Positions 35,647 to 42,641 of a stretch of DNA of 64,000 nucleotides are shown here, in pieces (positions within the stretch are counted from its first letter, which is position 1; each line of letters begins with the position of its first letter). Under the pieces are notes generated by a model. It searched no databases. It saw nothing but the letters and a program-made list of their open reading frames with translations, and was not told where the DNA came from. The translations under genes were made by a program, and so were the position numbers. This DNA comes from Brumimicrobium ulvae (lineage in GTDB: Bacteria; Bacteroidota; Bacteroidia; Flavobacteriales_D; Crocinitomicaceae): positions 108,579-172,578 of the forward strand of contig NZ_CANNGT010000007.1 of the NCBI RefSeq assembly GCF_947504225.1. The letters are read 5' to 3'.

Positions 35647-37122
35647 ATGACAACAAATAATTTAATAGCAAAAATTTGGTCATTTTGCGACACGCTTAGG
35701 GATGATGGTGTAAGCTATTCTGACTATTTAGAACAACTTACTTTTCTACTATTCTTAAAAATGGCGGATGAGTATGAAAAAGGGCCGCAAAAAAGAAAAT
35801 CGGGCATTCCCGAAAAATATAATTGGGACAGTATTGCTTCGAAAAGTGGTGGAAAGCTGGAAGCCCATTATGTTGAGCTTTTACGAGAGTTAGGGAAACA
35901 GCCTGGAATGCTAGGTCAGATTTTCACCAAAGCACAGAATAAAATTCAAGACCCTGCCAAATTAGATCGTTTGGTAAAAATGATAGCCAAAGAATCTTGG
36001 GTGGGCATGGATGCCGATATTAAAGGCGATATGTACGAAGGGCTTTTGGAGAAAAATGCTCAGGATACAAAAAGTGGCGCAGGTCAATACTTTACTCCTA
36101 GAGACTTAATCAAAGCTATTGTGGAATGCGTTCGCCCTGAACCTAAAAAGACAATTGCCGACCCAGCTTGTGGCACAGGAGGATTCTTTTTATCCGCTTA
36201 TGATTTCCTTACAGCAGAAAGCAAATTAGACAAAGAGGAAACCCGATTTTTAAAGGAAGAAACTTTTCATGGCTGGGAAATAGTCGCATCTACAGCAAGA
36301 ATGGCATTAATGAATTTGTTTTTGCACAATATTGGTGACATTACCTCAGAACCACCAGTGCGAAGAGAGGATGCTTTACTCCAAAAGCCCAGTGAATTAT
36401 TTGATTATGTTTTAGCAAATCCACCTTTTGGAAAGAAAAGTAGTATCACCATTACCAATGCAGAAGGTAAAGAGGAAAAGGAAGATCTAACTTATAATCG
36501 AAATGACTTTTGGGTAACTACCACTAACAAGCAGTTAAACTTTTTACAGCACATTGTTTCCATGTTGAAGACAACTGGAAAAGCAGCAGTTGTTTTACCG
36601 GACAATGTACTTTTTGAAGGAGGAGTTGGTGAAACGGTTCGCAAGAAGCTTATGGAAAAGGCAGATTTGCACACCATTCTTCGTTTGCCCACAGGTATTT
36701 TTTACGCCCATGGTGTGAAAGCAAATGTTTTGTTCTTTGATGCAAAACCAGCTTCAAAAGATGTGATGACTAAAGAAGTTTGGTTTTACGATTACCGAAC
36801 GAACATCAGCCATACATTGAAGAAAAGTCCGCTTAAGTTTGAGAATTTGAAAGACTTTGTAGACTGCTACAATCCCAAAAATAGAAACGAGCGAAAAGAA
36901 ACATGGTCTGAACAAAACCCGGAAGGAAGATGGCGTAAGTATACATACGAGGAGATTATTGCCCGAGACAAAACGAGCTTAGACATTTTCTGGCTGAGAG
37001 ATGAAAACATGCTTGATCTAGAAAACCTACCTGAACCAGATATTTTGGCTCAGGAAATAATAGAAAATATAGAAGCAGCATTGGATAGCTTTAGAGAAGT
37101 AGCATTAAAACTAGAAGATTAA
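35647..37122 (+). CDS. hsdM: Type I restriction enzyme, M (methyltransferase) subunit
   Basis: An N6-adenine DNA methyltransferase that protects host sites with HsdS. An N-terminal helical domain (IWSFCDTLRDDGVSYSDY, LLFLKMADEYE) is followed by the SAM motif DPACGTGGFFLSAYDF (near residue 173) and the catalytic NPPFGKKS (258-265). At 491 residues it has normal length. Its position as the last gene, separated from hsdS by three other genes, is unusual. No duplicate hsdM is seen in the window. Confidence 0.95.
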   Translation: MTTNNLIAKIWSFCDTLRDDGVSYSDYLEQLTFLLFLKMADEYEKGPQKRKSGIPEKYNWDSIASKSGGKLEAHYVELLRELGKQPGMLGQIFTKAQNKIQDPAKLDRLVKMIAKESWVGMDADIKGDMYEGLLEKNAQDTKSGAGQYFTPRDLIKAIVECVRPEPKKTIADPACGTGGFFLSAYDFLTAESKLDKEETRFLKEETFHGWEIVASTARMALMNLFLHNIGDITSEPPVRREDALLQKPSELFDYVLANPPFGKKSSITITNAEGKEEKEDLTYNRNDFWVTTTNKQLNFLQHIVSMLKTTGKAAVVLPDNVLFEGGVGETVRKKLMEKADLHTILRLPTGIFYAHGVKANVLFFDAKPASKDVMTKEVWFYDYRTNISHTLKKSPLKFENLKDFVDCYNPKNRNERKETWSEQNPEGRWRKYTYEEIIARDKTSLDIFWLRDENMLDLENLPEPDILAQEIIENIEAALDSFREVALKLED

Positions 37123-37147
37123 TGTCAACCCTACGCATCCATACACA

Positions 37148-37191
37148 TTGGCAAGTCGCTCAGAGCAGCCGCACAAGCCAAAACTTGCCAA
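37148..37191. repeat. Inverted repeat downstream of hsdM
   Basis: TTGGCAAGT (37148-37156) and ACTTGCCAA (37183-37191) are perfect 9-bp arms separated by 26 nt. There is no T run, so it is a poor intrinsic terminator. It may be a recombination or transcript-end structure of the island. Confidence 0.5.
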
Positions 37192-37248
37192 AAAGTATGT
37201 CTTTGCCAACGCTGACAGACAGACGAAAAAAAAGCACGAACGCCCAGT

Positions 37249-37322
37249 CGAGTAGGTAAAGGGGAATTTCACCCCTAAACCTCTCACAGAACCGTACGTG
37301 AACCTCTCGATTCATACGGCTC
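37249..37322 (-). ncRNA. Group II intron domains V and VI
   Basis: Read on the minus strand, GAGCCGTATGAATCGA with matching CACGTACGGTT forms the conserved domain V hairpin. The following stem GAGAGGTTTAGGGG...CCCCTTTACCTACTC is domain VI with a candidate branch-point A. These are the catalytic and lariat-forming parts. Confidence 0.85.
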
Positions 37323-37353
37323 TTGTTATACAGTCGATACGGTCTGAATAAAT

Positions 37354-38607
37354 TTAGACCAGTTTGTACCCCAATTCCCAATGATAGAACATATTTGGAT
37401 ATGACTTTGTAATAAACCTAAGCCATTTTATGGCTTTTATTTTACTTCCTTTGAAGCGTTTATACTTGTTCAATATCCATTTGATCATACGCTGATGTAG
37501 GTAGTAGAAAACAGGGTGCAGACTCTTACGACTTATCTTTCCATAATATTGAATCCAACCACGAATCTTTGGATTTAACAAATTTGCTAAATCTTGAATA
37601 CCGCGTTGAGTTTTATTATGAAAATCAAGTTTACGGAGTTCTCCCGTGATTCGAACTTTGGACTTTCTGCTCATTTTACAATCAAACTGGAGGAAACTTC
37701 CTCCCTTTTTCAACCTGAATCTAATCGGCTGAAAGCTAAATCCTAAGAAATCGAATTGCACGGGAAACCCTTTGAGGTTTCTGCCCTCTTTCTTGCAGTA
37801 CACTATTTTGGTCTTTTCAGGGTGTGCGGTTAAACCACATTCCTTCAGACGTTCTTTAAGTGCTGAAAGTGTATGAACAGCTTCCTCGTGGCTTCTGCAG
37901 TGAACAATTAAGTCATCTGCATAACGTACCATCTTTACCTGTGGATAGAATTTCTCTAACCATTTGTCCACACAATAATGCATGTATAGATTAGACAGCA
38001 ATGGGCTAATAACACCTCCTTGAGGAGTTCCTTTGCCCGTGGATATTTTAACCGTTCCATCTTCTAGTATTACTGGAGCTTCCAGCCACCTTTTGATGTA
38101 GAGTAAGACCCACTTCTCAGAAACATGACGTTCCAAAGCTTTCAAAAGAAGGCTATGGTCAACATTTTCAAAGAATTCTTGAATGTCTAAATCTATTACC
38201 CAACTATATCGTAGTACATTTTTACGTACAATCTCAATAGCTGTATGCGCACTTCTTTTGGGACGATATCCATAAGAGTTTTCAGAAAATATGGATTCCA
38301 ATCGAGGCTCAAGGTACTGTTTTACCACTTGTTGAGCTATCCTATCGCTTACAGTGGGAATGCCCAAAGGTCGGGTTTTACCGCCTCCCTTAGGAATATT
38401 AACCCTTTTTACCGCAGGTACAAAATAACTTCCTGATGCTAATCTATTCCAAACTTTGTACAGCTCCTTGGAACGTACACTATCGAATTCCGATAGCGTT
38501 TGTTGGTCTATTCCAGCACCTCCTTTGTTACTTTTCACCTTCTTGTAAGCCTCCCACACCATCTCCTTGGTTATGGGAATCGACTTTGTTTGTTCTTTAA
38601 AAATCAT
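37354..38607 (-). CDS. ltrA: Group II intron reverse transcriptase/maturase
   Basis: A 417-residue intron-encoded protein. RT motifs: NKGGAGIDQQTL, VNIPKGGGKTRPLGIP, DRIAQQVV, VIDLDIQEFFENVDH, GTPQGGVISPLLSN and the active site VRYADDLIV. The maturase (X) domain follows (GWIQYYGKISRKSLHPVFYYLHQRM). No HNH endonuclease domain is present, so the intron probably primes on nascent DNA strands, as in small bacterial classes (inference). It sits in domain IV of the intron and is intact. Confidence 0.95.
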   Translation of the reverse strand: MIFKEQTKSIPITKEMVWEAYKKVKSNKGGAGIDQQTLSEFDSVRSKELYKVWNRLASGSYFVPAVKRVNIPKGGGKTRPLGIPTVSDRIAQQVVKQYLEPRLESIFSENSYGYRPKRSAHTAIEIVRKNVLRYSWVIDLDIQEFFENVDHSLLLKALERHVSEKWVLLYIKRWLEAPVILEDGTVKISTGKGTPQGGVISPLLSNLYMHYCVDKWLEKFYPQVKMVRYADDLIVHCRSHEEAVHTLSALKERLKECGLTAHPEKTKIVYCKKEGRNLKGFPVQFDFLGFSFQPIRFRLKKGGSFLQFDCKMSRKSKVRITGELRKLDFHNKTQRGIQDLANLLNPKIRGWIQYYGKISRKSLHPVFYYLHQRMIKWILNKYKRFKGSKIKAIKWLRFITKSYPNMFYHWELGYKLV

Positions 38608-39237
38608 CCTTATAATTTTAAGTTGTTCCTAAATATTAAACTGTATAACTGAAGTCCTTTGCTCCTCTTCCATTACAGAAGTATCCACACTACTACAACT
38701 TCATCCGCCACCTATGTGCTCATTAGTAATCAACTCACAGGTATTTCCTGCTTGTGTTTTCCTTTTCGCATAGCACATAGGCTTCCTGTGGTTCCACAAT
38801 AAAGCCTAGATAGAAGTCATGCCCACTTTATGACGGTTGCCGTATAGACAGTAATTAGGTGCCCTCTATACTTATCCCTGATTCCTCGATATGAATCAGG
38901 TTTTGACAACAACTGGCCATTTCGTCACTTCATCGTAAGGTTCGCTTTCGCTCATCTCTTCTATCCATACCTGACTGTTTTAAACAGCCTTTTCTTCTAT
39001 CGCTTCACACATCTTTGTTGCCTCAGACACGTCATAGAAGTGGTTTGATGAATTTTCCTAAAAACCCTCATCGGAGGACCTACCTCCATCTTTATTATAG
39101 CTTACACAGCACACATTGAGTAGACGGCTCCGCCAGCTAAGCTGACGGAGTGCGCCTGCAGACGCATCGGTGCAGACTTGCACCCTTTAGATTAATTCCT
39201 TACTTTTGTATGGTAAGGATGCTCTGGATGAGCACAC
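38608..39237 (-). ncRNA. Group II intron 5' ribozyme region (domains I-III)
   Basis: About 630 bp with no gene, on the same strand as the maturase. Paired segments are visible, such as GGTGCAAGTCTGCACC and CCGTCAGCTTAGCTGGCGG on the minus strand. It begins with the GUGYG splice site at 39237. Confidence 0.75.
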
Positions 39238-39372
39238 GTCATTTATAGTTCATTAATTGCTTCTTGCCTACTTGCGAAAGTTCTTGCAGACTTTCTTGGT
39301 CGGTAATTATCTACTAAATTAGTTGCTGAAACACGTAACACATCATATATAAACACGCTGTATGCCATAGAG

Positions 39373-39876
39373 ATGAGAACGACAAGAAACATAATGTCAA
39401 TTTTAATTATTGTGATAAGCTTTAGCAATTTTGGGCAGACTATTGCAGACACTACAGAAACTCTTAGATTTGAAAAAAACAAGGGTCAGTTAATCATTCC
39501 TGCGGATAAGTACATTTCAGCTGAAAAATGTTGTGTGGATCAAAACTATAAAGGCAATATCGTTTCTACAGCAGAACCACTAGTAAATATTATCAAAGTA
39601 GCTTGTGATTCAACTTCAAATGCAATTGCAGTTGCAGAAGGCGTTGTGTATAAAATATTGCATATTACTAACTTTAAAATGGTTATTATTAAACATGGAG
39701 AGTATTTCACTATATACTCAAACCTAGAAAGTGTTTCATTAAGACAAGGCCATAGAGTTTCAGAAGAACAAAAAATAGGTTCGATCAAAACAACTGACAG
39801 CGCGACAATTCTGTACTTCGAAATATGGTATAAGATGCGTAAGATTGATCCTCTAGGCTGGCTTAAGCTTTTATAA
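39373..39876 (+). CDS. Degenerate LytM/M23-like exported protein
   Basis: A 167-residue protein with a signal peptide (MSILIIVISFSNFGQT). The rest resembles the M23 fold: IPADKYI, AEGVVYKILHITNFKMVIIK, YFTIYSNLESVSLRQGHRV, IGSIKTTDSATILYFEIW. The usual zinc ligands are gone; HxHFE is replaced by LYFEI and the HxxxD motif is not seen, so it is probably a binding or activator protein like EnvC/NlpD. It follows the intron and stands alone on its strand. Confidence 0.6.
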   Translation: MRTTRNIMSILIIVISFSNFGQTIADTTETLRFEKNKGQLIIPADKYISAEKCCVDQNYKGNIVSTAEPLVNIIKVACDSTSNAIAVAEGVVYKILHITNFKMVIIKHGEYFTIYSNLESVSLRQGHRVSEEQKIGSIKTTDSATILYFEIWYKMRKIDPLGWLKLL

Positions 39877-40031
39877 TTATGTTAAACGGCACACACAACA
39901 CCAAAAAAAAACACTGCAAAAATTACGCTTCGAAAGATAAATCATCCTTGCTCAATCATTCACCTTTAAAATTATTGCTTAATTTTAAGGCTAACAGCGA
40001 TTTTTTTGCGTAGATCCTTAGCTACAACAAA

Positions 40032-40682
40032 ATGAAAAAAATATTATACATGGGATTTTTGAGCTCTCTATTTAGTTTTTTAGGATGTAAGAATACACCC
40101 CCTACTTTTGATGAACAGTTAAAAATATTTGTTGACTTAGGATACACCTTAAATGAAGGATGTGATACATCTGATATTAATCGATGGCAAGATGGTCACA
40201 AGGAATTTGAAGAACAGCCATATCGTCTTATGTATAAAACATTAGGACAAACAATTGAAAGAGAGCCTTGGACTCCTTTAACCGATAAATGTTTGGATTT
40301 TGATTTAGAAGCAATTGAAGACCACGGAGCCTACATAGATATCATGAAAAGCATTTCTAGAATTTCAAACAATGAGTTAAAATTCAACAACATTAAAGAC
40401 TATGTTGATATCGAAAAAGGTATCGCATGGGTGTCATTTAATTGTAACGGTGATAAATACAAATGGGACTTAATTGTTAATGATGATTGGGCTGACGGTA
40501 ATCTTTTTGACTTGGTTCAAGAATTAACTGACAAATATAACACTAAAGGTAAGTTCACTTTCTTTAACACTGGAGGACAAGATTTTGTACTTGGTTATCA
40601 TACACCAACAGAACTAGAGAAAATAAAACAAATCACAGGTTTAGATATAGTTTGGTTAAAAGCAAAAGGTCAGATTTATTAA
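40032..40682 (+). CDS. Hypothetical lipoprotein
   Basis: A 216-residue protein with a lipobox (SLFSFLGCKN, C19). The mature part is acidic (FDEQLKIFVDLGYTLNEG, WDLIVNDDWADGNLF) and matches no family I recognise. Long spacers of about 150 bp flank it on both sides, unlike the core operons. Confidence 0.6.
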   Translation: MKKILYMGFLSSLFSFLGCKNTPPTFDEQLKIFVDLGYTLNEGCDTSDINRWQDGHKEFEEQPYRLMYKTLGQTIEREPWTPLTDKCLDFDLEAIEDHGAYIDIMKSISRISNNELKFNNIKDYVDIEKGIAWVSFNCNGDKYKWDLIVNDDWADGNLFDLVQELTDKYNTKGKFTFFNTGGQDFVLGYHTPTELEKIKQITGLDIVWLKAKGQIY

Positions 40683-40784
40683 AAAAGCAGCTGACATTCT
40701 GTATAAAATCATGGTGAGGTAGTGATAATTGTGGCTTCTATTCACGTATCATCTCCGGAAAATCTTTAACTTTAGCACTTCAAA

Positions 40785-40821
40785 TTCGCCATTGTGTTAT
40801 AGTACATAACACCATGGCGAA
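40785..40821. repeat. Strong intergenic hairpin
   Basis: Arms TTCGCCATTGTGTTAT and ATAACACCATGGCGAA pair at 15 of 16 positions around the loop AGTAC. It ends 11 bp before the start of the next gene and has no T run, so it is not a standard terminator; it could be a repeat unit or a translation-control hairpin. Confidence 0.6.
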
Positions 40822-40832
40822 CCACCCTTGAA

Positions 40833-41306
40833 ATGAAGTACGTAAAAATAATATGGTTACTTATTACTGTTGTGGCGTTACTTGTCATTGTAACCCCATT
40901 AGAATATACTTATGATATAAGTTTCCCAACTATAAATCTCATTGTTCTAATTACGTTTATCACATTAGTACTCACAATGAAAAAGAGCATACATTGGATT
41001 TACACTGTTGTGTTCGGACTATTTATTGTTTGTGTTCCAATCAATTTCTTAGCAGAAACATTTAGTTTCGGTTCAGGGTTTAAAACTCAAGCCATTCTTT
41101 ACCGTCAGATAGGTTACCCAAACAACAGAATAGAATATGTATGGGAGGATCTTGGAGCATTTGGTTACAACAAAACTTACCAAAAAGTAATACCTATCAC
41201 GCCACTCTTCGAATGGAGAATTAATACAGACCCTAGCAACCTTGATAAATCTTCATGGAAAAAAGTTAATGAGAATGTTAATGAATTAGGATTGAAAGGT
41301 GGATAA
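40833..41306 (+). CDS. Membrane protein of unknown function
   Basis: A 157-residue protein. Three hydrophobic segments lie in the first ~80 residues (IIWLLITVVALLVIV, INLIVLITFITLVLTM, WIYTVVFGLFIVCVPI), followed by a ~75-residue soluble tail (QIGYPNNRIEYVWEDLG). No family recognised. It sits alone between long spacers, behind a strong hairpin. Confidence 0.55.
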   Translation: MKYVKIIWLLITVVALLVIVTPLEYTYDISFPTINLIVLITFITLVLTMKKSIHWIYTVVFGLFIVCVPINFLAETFSFGSGFKTQAILYRQIGYPNNRIEYVWEDLGAFGYNKTYQKVIPITPLFEWRINTDPSNLDKSSWKKVNENVNELGLKGG

Positions 41307-41513
41307 TGTACGTACTATAACTGCACCCAAAAAATATACGGGTTTATTCTTCGTAAACTCAACTAAGGTTAAAAAAAACTCCTAACTTTAAAAGAAAATG
41401 GTGGTTAAAGTCCCTACGACTTCCTAGCTGCTGACCGTTATAAGCAATGACATTCAAACTAAATATTTCTATTAATAAATCGTTTATATAAATAATTTAC
41501 ATAGCATGTCAAA

Positions 41514-42335
41514 ATGATAAAGACATTGATAACCCTTCTCTCACTAACATTTATCCCGCATTCTATTGGACAAAACTCTATTCTACAAACCAATAAAATA
41601 GAGATTGATAGTATTCTAAGAACTGAATACTTAACACGTATATTACCATTAGATGACTTCTGTTTATTTGTTGATTCAGAAAAGGATACAATTAAATCGT
41701 TTATAGATATTCACAGTAGAAACTTCTCATTCTTTAGTGTAAACAAACAAGATACTGTTATTATTTTTGATGGTAAACTATGTGGAGGTCATGAATCAGG
41801 AATAGTCAAACTATACAAAGTAGATAAAGGACAACCGCATGAAGTCTTATCACGTCCCGGAGAAATATCAGAAATATTAGGTAGTGAATTATTAATATAT
41901 ACCTATCCGTGCTGTGCGGAGGTATTAAACATTATTACACCTTTTTCAATATCTACAGGAGAGCAAATTGGATTGTCTCATGTCTTTTATTCACGTGAAG
42001 ATTATTATGGAATAATACGCTCTATTAATCAAGATAACCAGAATGGTTTTAAAGTAAATAAAGATTCTAAAATCCGCTATTCAGGCTCTGAATTTGATAA
42101 ACCTATGATTTCTTATTGTGATGGTAATATCAGAAATATAATTGGGAGTCTGCCAATGAATCAAAAAGGAAAAATAGTAAAAGAAAGTAACTGTAAAAAC
42201 TGGGTGTTGGTACGAATAGATTCTATGCAAACATCAAAAGGATATTGTATAGGTGAATATTATCAAAGACTAATTGGTTATGAAGAATATATACTATACG
42301 GATGGATCAGTAAAAATGACGTGGAAACTGAATAG
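41514..42335 (+). CDS. Hypothetical exported protein
   Basis: A 273-residue protein with a signal peptide (LITLLSLTFIPHSIGQ). The centre contains a cysteine pair (IYTYPCCAEVLN) and the C-terminus (GYEEYILYGWISKNDV) resembles the end of an SH3-like fold. No named family was recognised. A spacer of about 200 bp precedes it and 300 bp follow before htpG. Confidence 0.6.
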   Translation: MIKTLITLLSLTFIPHSIGQNSILQTNKIEIDSILRTEYLTRILPLDDFCLFVDSEKDTIKSFIDIHSRNFSFFSVNKQDTVIIFDGKLCGGHESGIVKLYKVDKGQPHEVLSRPGEISEILGSELLIYTYPCCAEVLNIITPFSISTGEQIGLSHVFYSREDYYGIIRSINQDNQNGFKVNKDSKIRYSGSEFDKPMISYCDGNIRNIIGSLPMNQKGKIVKESNCKNWVLVRIDSMQTSKGYCIGEYYQRLIGYEEYILYGWISKNDVETE

Positions 42336-42432
42336 AGATGCTGATAACACGATTTACAGCAAATAGAACATTTCACGGTTTCCGAAAGTTTAATACCTTT
42401 AACTAACACCGCCAACCTACACAACCTTCGAT

Positions 42433-42448
42433 TTTACATTAATGTAAA
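42433..42448. promoter_or_regulatory. 16-bp perfect palindrome upstream of htpG
   Basis: TTTACATTAATGTAAA is a perfect palindrome about 190 bp before the htpG ATG. It has the form of a dimeric regulator site; the regulator is unknown. Confidence 0.35.
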
Positions 42449-42582
42449 TCTAAATGTTTGTATCTTCGATAAAACATCAGCATATTCTTTTCTCAAAACA
42501 ACCATCGTCAAAAAGTCCGAAAACAAAATCTTAACATTCGAGTTTCGCACAATATGATCACAACTTTTGCCATTTTGACAGT

Positions 42583-42607
42583 TCAATCTTGATGGCATAA
42601 AGATTGA
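42583..42607. promoter_or_regulatory. 8-N9-8 inverted repeat before htpG
   Basis: TCAATCTT and AAGATTGA, separated by 9 nt, end 34 bp before the htpG ATG. The geometry is that of the CIRCE element (9-N9-9) controlling chaperone genes, but the sequence is different. Confidence 0.4.
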
Positions 42608-42641
42608 CTCTACAGATTCGTCAAATAAAAATCAAAAAACA

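Larger units (their letters stand above)
37247..39237 (-). mobile_element. Group II intron, apparently complete
   Basis: On the minus strand the element begins GTGTGCTCATCC, fitting the GUGYG 5' consensus, and ends ...CCTACTCGAC, fitting the AY 3' consensus, about 1,991 bp in all. It holds a structured 5' RNA part (38608-39237), a reverse transcriptase/maturase gene in domain IV, domain V (37289-37322) and domain VI (to about 37250). It lies 125 bp past hsdM in the opposite orientation, with no gene disrupted. Boundaries are read by eye and may be off by a base or two. Confidence 0.85.
42336..42641 (+). other. htpG upstream region
   Basis: About 306 bp without a gene. It holds two inverted repeats (42433-42448 and 42583-42607) and a TTGACA at 42575-42580. 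TATCTTCG at 42461 is one mismatch from TAnnTTTG. Confidence 0.6.

Noticed and set aside
31356..38607. A retron of the Septu-associated type (reverse transcriptase plus PtuA/PtuB)
   Set aside because: The reverse transcriptase is on the other strand, beyond hsdM, carries a maturase domain, and lies inside an RNA with group II domain V. It is an intron protein, not a retron RT.
39243..39482. Minus-strand gene of 79 codons beside the intron
   Set aside because: Most of it is antisense to the signal-peptide region of the M23-like gene; no start signal or recognised domain.
37123..42641. Integron cassette array with attC sites
   Set aside because: The spacers contain hairpins, but I could not find the paired core sites (RYYYAAC/GTTRRRY) in a regular pattern, and no integrase gene is present.
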